Of a DNA stretch of 6,074 nucleotides, positions 1 through 5,827 are shown one piece after another. Location: NCBI GenBank assembly GCA_964423195.1, contig CAYRDY010000109.1:1-6074 (forward strand), in the 5' to 3' direction. Below the pieces are notes generated by a model. That model saw nothing but the letters and a program-made list of their open reading frames with translations. It made no database searches and had not been told where the DNA came from. Positions within the stretch are counted from its first letter, which is position 1. Each line of letters begins with the position of its first letter. The position numbers and the translations under genes were made by a program. Origin of the DNA: CAKRHR01 sp964423195 (GTDB lineage Bacteria > Bacillota > Clostridia > Lachnospirales > Lachnospiraceae).

Positions 1-1366
1 AGCGAGCCACCGTGGACTTGCCGGATCCGGATTCGCCGACAAGGCCAAAGATTTCTCCTCTGCGGATTTGGAAGGAAACATCATTGACCGCGCACAAACG
101 GGTGCTTTTTGAAATTTTAAAATGGTGTGTCAGATGCCGTACATCGAGTAATATATCTTCCGAAATCAGGGAAATCCGCTGGGCACTCGCGTCTATACGC
201 CGGCCTGTGGCGTCATGGGTCGTTTTGCCGGCGGTATCTTTATCGACGGAACCCTCATGGGATTTTCTCTCAGCGCCCTCAAGGGTCGATTGACGTGCTC
301 TCTCGTAAGCCGCATTGAGCTCCCGCGTGTGGGGCTTGAGCGGTGCGGCCTCAGGGATATGATCTTCCGGGATATGCGCTTTGTCGATTTTAGGCGCGCG
401 CGGGTCGAGCAGCCAGGTGGCCGCGGCGTGCGTCTTGGAGATTTGAAACATGGGCGGCATTTCCTCGTAGTCGATGGCGAGCGCAAAGGTGTTGCGACAG
501 GCAAAGGCATCACCTTTTGGCGGGTTGATCAGCGTCGGCGGCATGCCTGGGATCGTGAAAAGCGGCTCATCTTTTTTTGCGAATGCCGGCAGAGAGCGCA
601 TCAGCCCCCAGGTGTAGGGGTGCCTCGCGTCGGTAAAAATTTCTCTGACGGTGCCGATCTCAACGATTTTTCCGGCATACATCACGGCCACGCGGTCGGC
701 GATCTGCGCGACGACGCTTAAATCATGTGACACAAAAATCGTGGCCGTGTGCAGCTTTTTTTGAATATCACGGAAGAGATCTAAAATCTGCGCCTGGATG
801 GTGACGTCGAGGGCTGTCGTCGGCTCATCGGCAAACAGGATCTTCGGATCCGCCGCGAGGGCGATGGCAAGGACGCTGCGCTGGCGCATCCCACCTGAAA
901 AATGGCATGGGTACAGACGGCACCGCTCCTCAGGCCGGTCAATGCCGACCAGCGTCATCAGCTCAATCACGCGCTCATGAACCGCCCTTTTGGAGAGGCG
1001 TGGCTGATGGACGCGCACGGCTTCCGCGATCTGGCTGCCGATGGCCATGGTGGGATTGAGCGAGGTCAGCGGATCCTGAAAAACCATGGAGAAAAGGCGC
1101 CCCCGAAGTTTTTGCATCTCCCGCTCGCTGACCCTAGCGATGTCCGTGCCGTCCGCGACGACGCTGCCCGATTTGATGCGAGCCGAGCGGGGCAGCAGTT
1201 TCATGATGCTCTTGCACAGGACACTCTTGCCGCAGCCGGATTCGCCGACAATGGCCAGCACCTCGCCCGGCGCAAGCGAGAGAGAGACGTCCCTGACAGC
1301 CTCCACCTCACCTGCGGATGTGTCGAAACTCACGGAAAGATTTTTGATATCGAGCAGATTTTTCAT
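1..1366 (-). CDS. Fused OppD-OppF-type peptide ABC transporter ATPase, partial (3' end missing)
   Basis: This is the cytoplasmic ATPase of a peptide/nickel-type ABC importer, hydrolysing ATP to drive uptake through two permeases. The 455 visible codons run without a stop to the window edge. The first ATPase module has Walker A GESGCGKS (41-48), Q-loop FQDP (96-99), signature FSGGMRQR (156-163), Walker B ILFADEP (176-182) and the switch His214. An OppD-type C-terminal extension follows (about 270-325; PPKGDAFACRN, THAAATWLLDPRAP). A hydrophilic linker (about 326-402) leads in frame to a second, OppF-type module (VRHLTHHFKI, Walker A GESGSGKS at 444-451) cut off by the window edge. This is a GsiA-like two-in-one ATPase, which normally has about 620-680 residues. 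The ATG has AGGAG at 1375-1379, 8 nt upstream. The gene follows the binding-protein gene by 68 nt, so it is likely in the same operon. The substrate cannot be told from the ATPase. The class is secure and the in-frame fusion is read directly. Confidence 0.93.
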   Translation of the reverse strand, partial: MKNLLDIKNLSVSFDTSAGEVEAVRDVSLSLAPGEVLAIVGESGCGKSVLCKSIMKLLPRSARIKSGSVVADGTDIARVSEREMQKLRGRLFSMVFQDPLTSLNPTMAIGSQIAEAVRVHQPRLSKRAVHERVIELMTLVGIDRPEERCRLYPCHFSGGMRQRSVLAIALAADPKILFADEPTTALDVTIQAQILDLFRDIQKKLHTATIFVSHDLSVVAQIADRVAVMYAGKIVEIGTVREIFTDARHPYTWGLMRSLPAFAKKDEPLFTIPGMPPTLINPPKGDAFACRNTFALAIDYEEMPPMFQISKTHAAATWLLDPRAPKIDKAHIPEDHIPEAAPLKPHTRELNAAYERARQSTLEGAERKSHEGSVDKDTAGKTTHDATGRRIDASAQRISLISEDILLDVRHLTHHFKISKSTRLCAVNDVSFQIRRGEIFGLVGESGSGKSTVAR

Positions 1367-1434
1367 TACCTTTTCTCCTGTCAACCATCACCTGTCGCCC
1401 AAGCGGCGAAACTGTGAATCATAGTCACGAGATG

Positions 1435-3099
1435 TCAATTCATTGTCCACTCCGTCACATTCCAGAAAATGCCCACGCCGTGGTGTCCCATGACGGTATC
1501 CGGATTGATGCCGGAGATATTCGATTTGGCGACATAATCCGCGTCGATGTAACAGATAAAGGCATACGGCGGGTCATCCGCCAAGGCAATCTGGAAATTC
1601 TTGTAGGCCTCGGTGCGCACCTGCGGATCATCCGACTGTCTGGCCTCGGTCAGATACCGGTCAACCTCGGCGTTTGAGTAGCCACTGTAATTGGCGCCCT
1701 TGTCCGTGCCGAAAACCTTGTAAGTGTGATCGTCCGCGTCAAACGGGCTGCCCCATCCGATCAGATAGGCCATCTGGCCGCCCCAGTCGACGACTGGCGG
1801 GATCTCGACGGTCACATCGAGACCGATCTGCTTTAGCTGCTGTGCAGCGGCCTGGGCGATGTCCGTGCGCACCTGGTCACCAGCGCCGACACTGATCACA
1901 AACCCCAGCTTTTCCCCGTCTCGGTAATAGAAACCGTCGTCGTGCATTTCAGCTCCGGCCTTCTCCAAAATTTCTCTGGCCTTCTCCGGGTCATAATCAT
2001 AATGTTCGGCGCCCTCATAGTTGTAGACATTGCGCTGCAGCGGGCCGTAGGCCGGAATCCCTTCGCCCAGCAGGACCGCGTCGATGATCGCCTGGCGGTC
2101 AATGCCATAACAGACGGCAGGGATGATATCTCTGTTTTTCGTCCAGAATGCATTTCTAAAATTGAAGAGAATTCCGCGGTAATCCGAGGTCTTCATATTG
2201 TAAACGGTATAACCCTCCGTGTTTTCAAAATCTTTCGCATCCTTTGGCGTCAGCAGCGCGAGGTCGAGTTCCCCGGAATGCATCTGCAGCGCCTGCGCGT
2301 TGTCATCCGGAACGATCTTGAAAATGATGGTGTCAATTTTCGCGGGTTCCTTAAAATAATCCTCATTTTTGACGAGCGTGATGGCCTGCCCCTCATCCCA
2401 GCGCTCAAGTTTGTACGGGCCTGTGCCGACCGGATGGCGGAAAAATTCGGATGTCTGCATATCCTCCCCCTCAAGCAGATGTTTTGGCAGCACTGCCATG
2501 GCCATGTAGTCGAGGAAGGCCACGTTTGGCGCGTCCAGTTTAAATGAGACCGTGTGATCATCGATGACGGTGATCTCCTCGACATCCTCATAGTTCGGGG
2601 CGTTTTCGGAGCCGTTTTCCGGATCCATGATGGCCTCGATCGTAAATTTGACATCCTCCGCGGTCACCGGCTCGCCGTCATGCCATCTGGCATCGGCCAT
2701 GTGAAAGGTATAGGTACAGGTGCTCTCCTCAAAGTCCCAGCGCTCTGCAAGTCCTGGGACGACATTGTTGTCGCCGTCATGGGCGGTCAGACCGTTGAAA
2801 AGAAGGATATTGATCTCGCCGTGTTCGTCCATGGCCGGATTGATGCGCGTGTAATCACCGCTGGCGTAGACCAGGGTGGACGGCCCATCTGAGTCGCCGG
2901 GAACACCCGGTCCATTGCTGTTGCTGTCTGAAGAATTTGAGGAATTGTCAAATGTTTCCGGACTGCTGTCGTTTTCTTGGATGGCGTCAGCGGGTGTTTG
3001 AGTGCCACCGCCGGCGTCGCCGCTGCGTCCGCCGCAGCCTGCCAGACCCAAGGCGATGCCCAGCGCCAGCAAAGAAGAGATGAATTTGTACTTTTCCAT
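1435..3099 (-). CDS. Peptide/nickel-type ABC transporter solute-binding lipoprotein (family 5)
   Basis: This extracytoplasmic solute-binding protein (SBP_bac_5, OppA/DppA-like; 554 aa) captures a ligand outside the membrane and passes it to the permeases. A lipoprotein signal peptide (MEKYKF, then a hydrophobic stretch) ends in the lipobox LAGC with the lipidated Cys at 22. A Gly/Ser/Asn/Asp-rich tether of about 50 residues follows. The mature domain starts near residue 76 (LVYASGDYTRINPAM). The family signature lies around 130-155 (TFHMADARWHDGEPVTAEDV), then VGTGPYKL (224-231) and a C-terminal lobe ending in GIFWNVTEWTMN. The length is usual for the family. The ATG is set by AGGAGG (3108-3113), 8 nt upstream. 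An out-of-frame ATG at 3104 lies too close to that site. It is the first gene of the operon, ahead of the fused ATPase, and lies behind a leader terminator. The ligand is unknown: oligopeptide is the default, but nickel or a glycoside is possible in this family. Confidence 0.95.
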   Translation of the reverse strand: MEKYKFISSLLALGIALGLAGCGGRSGDAGGGTQTPADAIQENDSSPETFDNSSNSSDSNSNGPGVPGDSDGPSTLVYASGDYTRINPAMDEHGEINILLFNGLTAHDGDNNVVPGLAERWDFEESTCTYTFHMADARWHDGEPVTAEDVKFTIEAIMDPENGSENAPNYEDVEEITVIDDHTVSFKLDAPNVAFLDYMAMAVLPKHLLEGEDMQTSEFFRHPVGTGPYKLERWDEGQAITLVKNEDYFKEPAKIDTIIFKIVPDDNAQALQMHSGELDLALLTPKDAKDFENTEGYTVYNMKTSDYRGILFNFRNAFWTKNRDIIPAVCYGIDRQAIIDAVLLGEGIPAYGPLQRNVYNYEGAEHYDYDPEKAREILEKAGAEMHDDGFYYRDGEKLGFVISVGAGDQVRTDIAQAAAQQLKQIGLDVTVEIPPVVDWGGQMAYLIGWGSPFDADDHTYKVFGTDKGANYSGYSNAEVDRYLTEARQSDDPQVRTEAYKNFQIALADDPPYAFICYIDADYVAKSNISGINPDTVMGHHGVGIFWNVTEWTMN

Positions 3100-3168
3100 A
3101 CCATGTTCCTCCTCAGGTCATTATTTCGATAAAAAGACGTGTTTCGCCTGAATCGGTCATTATTCCCG

Positions 3169-3215
3169 AAAAAAATAAAACGCCACTTGATATACATGCT
3201 TGCATATCAAATGGC
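3169..3215 (-). terminator. Intrinsic terminator within the leader, upstream of the binding-protein gene
   Basis: On the minus strand, arms 3204-3215 and 3182-3193 form a 12-bp stem with one U-G wobble. It extends inward with G-U, C-G and A-U pairs to 15 bp, capped by an AGCA loop (3197-3200). A U-rich tract follows at once (GTTTTATTTTTTT, 3181-3169). On the plus strand there is no T-run after the hairpin, so it acts on minus-strand transcripts. It lies 69 nt before the binding-protein start and after the candidate promoter, which is the arrangement of an attenuator. It could instead end a transcript that enters from the gap. Confidence 0.8.
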
Positions 3216-3226
3216 TTCAACCATTT
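3209..3226 (-). promoter_or_regulatory. Small hairpin competing with the leader terminator (candidate antiterminator)
   Basis: On the minus strand AAATGG (3226-3221) can pair with CCATTT (3214-3209) across a six-base loop TTGAAG. The CCATTT segment is also part of the 5' arm of the terminator stem, so the two hairpins cannot form fully together. The 6-bp stem is weak alone and would probably need help from a bound factor, a ligand-stabilised upstream fold or polymerase kinetics to prevail. Confidence 0.4.
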
Positions 3227-3381
3227 TGCAGATTAGGGAGATCGACAAATTTACCCGTGCCGCATCCGCGATAAAGCGTCAAATACGGCAGCCGATCGCA
3301 GTGAATGAATGTGACCCGCCTTCAGGCGGAAAAAGAGGAACGCATGCTTGCGATATCGGCTGCTTCCTGCAACCATGATTT

Positions 3382-3411
3382 ACCTTAACATAAAAGAGGG
3401 CGGTTTGTCAA
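3382..3411 (-). promoter_or_regulatory. Candidate sigma-70-type promoter for the ABC operon
   Basis: On the minus strand a perfect TTGACA (3411-3406) is followed by TGTTAAGGT. Read as TGn plus TAAGGT (3387-3382), the spacing is 18 nt with an extended -10. Read as TTAAGG (3388-3383), the spacing is 17 nt. The -35 is excellent and the -10 is weak. Transcription would start near 3375, giving a leader of about 275 nt before the binding-protein gene. It lies directly next to the tandem repeat at the gap. Confidence 0.5.
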
Positions 3412-3413
3412 GC

Positions 3414-3470
3414 TATTTGCGTGACTGGACAGCGCATATTTTGCGTGGCTGGACGGCTACTATTTGCGTG
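3414..3470. repeat. Degenerate 23-24 nt tandem repeat running into the assembly gap
   Basis: Two and a half units are visible: 3414-3436 (23 nt), 3437-3460 (24 nt) and the start of a third at 3461-3470, cut by the gap. Each begins TATTT(T)GCGTG, and the two full units continue (A/G)CTGGAC(A/G)GC. More units probably lie in the gap. On the minus strand one frame reads VAVQPRKI-CAVQSRK-stop (TAG at 3415-3413), so it might be the end of a repeat-rich gene hidden in the gap. The 1-nt length difference between units argues against conserved coding. Confidence 0.7.
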
Positions 3471-3570
3471 NNNNNNNNNNNNNNNNNNNNNNNNNNNNNN
3501 NNNNNNNNNNNNNNNNNNNNNNNNNNNNNNNNNNNNNNNNNNNNNNNNNNNNNNNNNNNNNNNNNNNNNN
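3471..3570. other. Assembly gap (100 N)
   Basis: This is a run of exactly 100 undetermined bases, the usual placeholder for a gap of unknown size. The true distance, and even the adjacency, of the ABC operon and the Fic genes is therefore unproven. The gap begins inside a tandem repeat, a common cause of assembly breaks. In 3571-3650 to the right I see only AT-rich sequence with a lone TTGACT (3590-3595) that has no good -10 partner. Confidence 0.97.
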
Positions 3571-3654
3571 AAAAAATGTTTTCATCGCACTTGACTTTTT
3601 AAAGCCTATCCATCAAAATAGAGATATCAAGTCTTTCTGCGGTGGCCCATTTTT

Positions 3655-3722
3655 TTGTCCAACAGATTGATTTTTTGTCCAAAATAGATTATAATTGGAC
3701 GAGAGATGGGTGCATTGGACGA
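3655..3722. promoter_or_regulatory. Four phased 8-bp operator-like boxes over the fic promoter
   Basis: TTGTCCAA occurs at 3655-3662 and 3675-3682, and TTGGACGA at 3695-3702 and 3715-3722. The starts are exactly 20 bp apart throughout. The last two are the reverse complement of the first two except for one base, giving two direct pairs facing each other. Box 1 lies just upstream of the -35, box 2 in the spacer, box 3 starts on the last base of the -10 and covers the expected transcription start, and box 4 touches the ribosome binding site. This is the layout expected for a repressor binding cooperatively on one helix face. The winged-helix domain of the next gene makes autoregulation likely, by inference. 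Confidence 0.75.
3667..3695 (+). promoter_or_regulatory. Sigma-70-type promoter of the fic genes
   Basis: TTGATT (3667-3672), a 17-nt spacer and a perfect TATAAT (3690-3695) predict a start near 3702, about 32 nt before the ATG of the first fic gene. Two operator-like boxes overlap the promoter and another adjoins each side. Confidence 0.8.
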
Positions 3723-3733
3723 AAGGAGTTCAC

Positions 3734-4789
3734 ATGAGGTCGTTTGATTACAATAACCTTGCAAAAAAAGTGTGGGATATGGATCTATTGAACCTCGTTG
3801 CAAAGATCCATGAATATAAAGGGAGGCAGGACTTTTTCATTCGGCAAAAGCCTGCGGATTTGGAACGCCTGGTGAACATTGCAAAGATACAGAGTACAGA
3901 GGCATCCAATAAAATTGAAGGCATCGTCACAACAAGCACACGGATGAAGCAGCTTTTTGAGGAGAAAACGACGCCAAGGAATCGTGATGAGGATGAGATC
4001 ATGGGTTACAGAGATGTCTTAAATACGATTCATGAGAGTTATTTGTACATCCCTGTCCGCCCTTCCTATATTCTCCAGCTTCACCGCGACCTTTTGAAGA
4101 GGTCGGGGTTTTCTTATGGTGGACATTTTAAGAGTGTTCAAAATTATATTAATGAAACAAAAACAGATGGGACAGTCATAACCAGGTTTACGCCGATAGC
4201 TCCGTATGAGACGCCGGCTGCAGTTGAAAATCTTTGTAATGCGTATGAGCAGGCTATCGCATGTGAAAAAATAGATTCACTGATCTTAATTCCAACATTT
4301 ATCTGCGACTTCCTCTGTATTCATCCGTTCAATGATGGCAATGGAAGAATGAGCAGATTGCTCACGTTGCTTCTTCTGTATAAAAACGGATACAGTGTAG
4401 GAAAATATATCAGTATTGAGAAACAGATAGAGAAAACGAAGGATCGGTATTACGAAACGCTTAGGGAAGCAAGCGTCGGTTGGCATGAGGAGAAAAATGA
4501 TCCTACGCCTTTCATCAGTTATATGCTGCAGGTCATTCTGGCGTGCTATACGGAGTTTGAAGAACGCGCTGAACTCATGGTTAAAAGCGGCAGCACGGCG
4601 TATGATGTTGTCAAAAAATACACGGAAGAGAAGATTGGCATATTTACCGGAGCCGATGTTGTGGCCCACTGTCCGGGCATCGGAAGGTCATCTGTACTTG
4701 CGGCGCTGAAGCGACTTACCGAGGAAGGTCTTATCATTCGTGAGGGGTCGGGCAGAAGCACATTTTATATCCGTGCTGACAGTGAGTAA
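3734..4789 (+). CDS. Fic family protein with inhibitory helix and C-terminal winged helix
   Basis: This is a cytoplasmic Fic-domain protein of 351 aa. Typical Fic enzymes transfer AMP from ATP to a hydroxyl side chain of a target protein. The N-terminal region (1-100) carries the class II inhibitory motif SNKIEG (58-63), whose Glu62 is expected to block productive ATP binding by contacting the second arginine of the active site. The Fic core contains the complete motif HPFNDGNGRMSR (197-208) with catalytic His197. The C-terminal part (about 285-347) resembles a winged helix: a helix, GIGRSSVLAALKRLTEEGLI as recognition helix, then a wing GSGRSTFYI. The ATG at 3734 has AAAGGAG (3722-3728) 5 nt upstream. 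An in-frame TTG at 3695 lies in the -10 box, before the expected transcript start, and is rejected. The protein probably autoregulates through the boxes upstream. A second fic gene follows after 33 nt. The target is unknown. Confidence 0.93.
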   Translation: MRSFDYNNLAKKVWDMDLLNLVAKIHEYKGRQDFFIRQKPADLERLVNIAKIQSTEASNKIEGIVTTSTRMKQLFEEKTTPRNRDEDEIMGYRDVLNTIHESYLYIPVRPSYILQLHRDLLKRSGFSYGGHFKSVQNYINETKTDGTVITRFTPIAPYETPAAVENLCNAYEQAIACEKIDSLILIPTFICDFLCIHPFNDGNGRMSRLLTLLLLYKNGYSVGKYISIEKQIEKTKDRYYETLREASVGWHEEKNDPTPFISYMLQVILACYTEFEERAELMVKSGSTAYDVVKKYTEEKIGIFTGADVVAHCPGIGRSSVLAALKRLTEEGLIIREGSGRSTFYIRADSE

Positions 4790-4809
4790 AAATTTAATTT
4801 GCTTTCAGC

Positions 4810-4817
4810 GAGGTGAT
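4810..4817 (+). promoter_or_regulatory. Strong ribosome binding site that fixes a TTG start
   Basis: GAGGTGAT matches eight bases of the full anti-Shine-Dalgarno complement and lies 5 nt before TTG at 4823. The ATG at 4816-4818 overlaps this site and opens only an 8-codon frame, so the TTG is taken as the start of the second fic gene. Confidence 0.75.
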
Positions 4818-4822
4818 GCGGA

Positions 4823-5680
4823 TTGAACACAGATCCATTTAAGGAATATATCAGGGAGACCGAACCGGAAAAGCGGGAGAAGGGCTATGCGTGGCATACG
4901 GGCATTGGCTTGCAGGCGGTAGACGGACTGAAAACATCCGAATATCTGGCGCACATCGCTGGCCAAAATATTGAGGGCGAGATTTCTTTTGAAGAAGCCA
5001 ATGCGCTTTTGCAGTCCTACTACGAGGAAAATCCTGCCCTTGACGCGGGGGATCGCACGGAGGAGGCTGACAAGGTTTCGGCTCGGATTGCGGCACTTCT
5101 GTCTGAACGCGCTTTCAGTTTCACGCCAAATGCGTACCTTTCCACCCACAGGAAATTGTTCACCGGTATTTATCCCCACGCGGGGTGTATCCGGGATTAC
5201 AATATCACAAAAAAGGAATGGGTGCTTAATGGGGCGACCGTTTTCTACGGCAGCGCGACGGAGTTAGGGGCGACCCTAGATTATGACTTGTCCGAGGAGA
5301 AAAAATTTTCCTACAAAAATCTCTCGATGGATGAGATTATCCGTCACCTTGCGCTGTTTGTATCCAGACTCTGGCAAATCCATGTGTTTGGCGAGGGCAA
5401 CACGCGGGCAACAGCCGTTTTCTTTATCAAATATCTGCGCACGCTGGGCTTTGACGCGACGAATGGTATTTTTGCTGAAAACGCATGGTATTTTCGGAAT
5501 GCCCTTGTCAGGGCAAATTATAACGATCTGAAGAATGGCATTTATGAAACGACAGAGTACCTTGAGGTATTCCTGCGCAATCTCCTGTTGAATGAAAACC
5601 ATCCGCTCCATAACCGGACGATGCACATCAGCGGTACATTTCACGAGACGCAGGAGCCGGACATTGAGACTAAAAAATGA
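4823..5680 (+). CDS. Second Fic family protein, HVFGEGNTR active-site variant
   Basis: This 285-aa Fic protein is of a different subfamily from its neighbour. The N-terminal helical part has WHTGIGLQAVDGLKTSEYL (24-42) and AGQNIEGEIS (46-55), the position of the VbhA-like inhibitory helix, with Glu51 but Gly47 where Ser/Thr is usual. The core has GIYPHAGCIRDYNITKKEWV (115-134) and the motif HVFGEGNTRATA (187-198) with catalytic His187. Two deviations stand out: Val188 replaces the near-universal Pro, and Ala198 stands where full motifs have the second Arg, which contacts the ATP gamma-phosphate. From memory, relatives often read HPFGEGNTRTTA, so only the Val (and Ala196) would be specific to this copy. 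NRTMHI near 264-269 looks like the usual domain end, and the tail HETQEPDIETKK is an addition lying in a DNA tandem repeat. It starts with TTG, 33 nt after the first fic gene, likely in one transcript. There is no winged helix. Activity and target are unknown. Confidence 0.9.
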   Translation: MNTDPFKEYIRETEPEKREKGYAWHTGIGLQAVDGLKTSEYLAHIAGQNIEGEISFEEANALLQSYYEENPALDAGDRTEEADKVSARIAALLSERAFSFTPNAYLSTHRKLFTGIYPHAGCIRDYNITKKEWVLNGATVFYGSATELGATLDYDLSEEKKFSYKNLSMDEIIRHLALFVSRLWQIHVFGEGNTRATAVFFIKYLRTLGFDATNGIFAENAWYFRNALVRANYNDLKNGIYETTEYLEVFLRNLLLNENHPLHNRTMHISGTFHETQEPDIETKK

Positions 5681-5742
5681 TGCATTAAGACAAAAAAGTA
5701 AGACATTGAGACATAGGAGCCGGACATTGAAAAATTCGACAT
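5644..5742. repeat. 21-nt tandem repeat array overlapping the 3' end of the second fic gene
   Basis: Four units of exactly 21 nt lie at 5644-5664, 5665-5685, 5686-5706 and 5707-5727, with a shortened fifth at 5728-5742. Each full unit starts (T/C)(G/A)AGAC and ends with CAT, mostly GACAT. Units 1 and 4 are nearly identical and share AGGAGCCGGACAT. Units 2 and 3 are A-rich in the middle. The period is seven codons, in frame with the fic gene, which stops inside the array (TGA at 5678-5680). Reading on in the same frame gives similar heptads broken by further stops, with DIET and EPDIE recurring. Confidence 0.8.
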
Positions 5743-5776
5743 GAAATAATTAATGTGCTTAACCGTCCAGATCAGG

Positions 5777-5795
5777 CACTGAGGATTCTTCAGTG
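5777..5795. other. Short imperfect hairpin after the fic genes
   Basis: CACTGA and TCAGTG pair and extend by a G-U and a G-C pair to 8 bp with a three-base loop. No T-run follows on either strand, so it is not a convincing terminator. It is the only structure noted between the repeat array and the small ORF. Confidence 0.3.
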
Positions 5796-5827
5796 TCAAG
5801 TACATAAACGAACCCGGGGTGAGCATT

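Larger units (their letters stand above)
3100..3375 (-). promoter_or_regulatory. Structured 5' leader of the ABC operon, candidate attenuator or riboswitch
   Basis: There is no plausible gene between the binding-protein start and the gap. On the minus strand this stretch instead folds extensively. Segments 3288-3295 and 3356-3363 are perfect complements (GCAGCCGA/TCGGCTGC), and after a small bulge 3296-3300 can pair with 3349-3353. Inside this stem lie a 5-bp GC hairpin with a UGAA loop (3316-3329) and a CGCA-AGCA-UGCG hairpin (3341-3352), which competes with the inner stem. Downstream are a small hairpin (3209-3226) and an overlapping intrinsic terminator. A promoter on the same strand precedes it. 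I compared it from memory with S-box, T-box, cobalamin, lysine, THF, ZTP, guanidine, Moco and fluoride elements and saw none of their conserved cores. The folds are seen in the sequence; a regulatory role is inferred. Confidence 0.55.

Noticed and set aside
1383..1420. Possible hairpin between the binding-protein and ATPase genes
   Set aside because: The CGCC/GGCG pairing is only about 4 bp and has no T-run after it, so it is no terminator.
193..1424. Several plus- and minus-strand ORFs of 60-170 codons across the ATPase region
   Set aside because: They are antisense or out-of-frame shadows of the fused ATPase, which has all ATPase motifs and an open frame through the whole stretch.
1942..2892. 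Plus-strand ORFs of 112 and 201 codons opposite the binding protein
   Set aside because: They contain no recognisable domain and lie antisense to a well-supported 554-aa protein.
3414..3470. CRISPR array at the gap edge
   Set aside because: The units are contiguous with no unique spacers, and no cas gene is present.
3348..3602. ORFs reading across the run of N
   Set aside because: They depend on undetermined bases and on a placeholder gap of unknown length.
3695..3733. Upstream in-frame TTG start for the first fic gene
   Set aside because: It lies in the -10 box before the predicted transcript start, while ATG 3734 has a well-spaced AAAGGAG.
4286..4761. Minus-strand ORFs within the first fic gene
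   Set aside because: They are antisense shadows of a gene with a complete Fic motif and winged helix.
5727..5756. Promoter TTGAAA with TAATGT after the repeat array
   Set aside because: The -10 match is poor (3 of 6), and TTGAAA is partly a product of the repeat unit.
5641..5826. 61-codon minus-strand ORF with repeated SMSGS-like segments
   Set aside because: The repetition is explained by the 21-nt DNA repeat, and there is no clear ribosome binding site or known domain.
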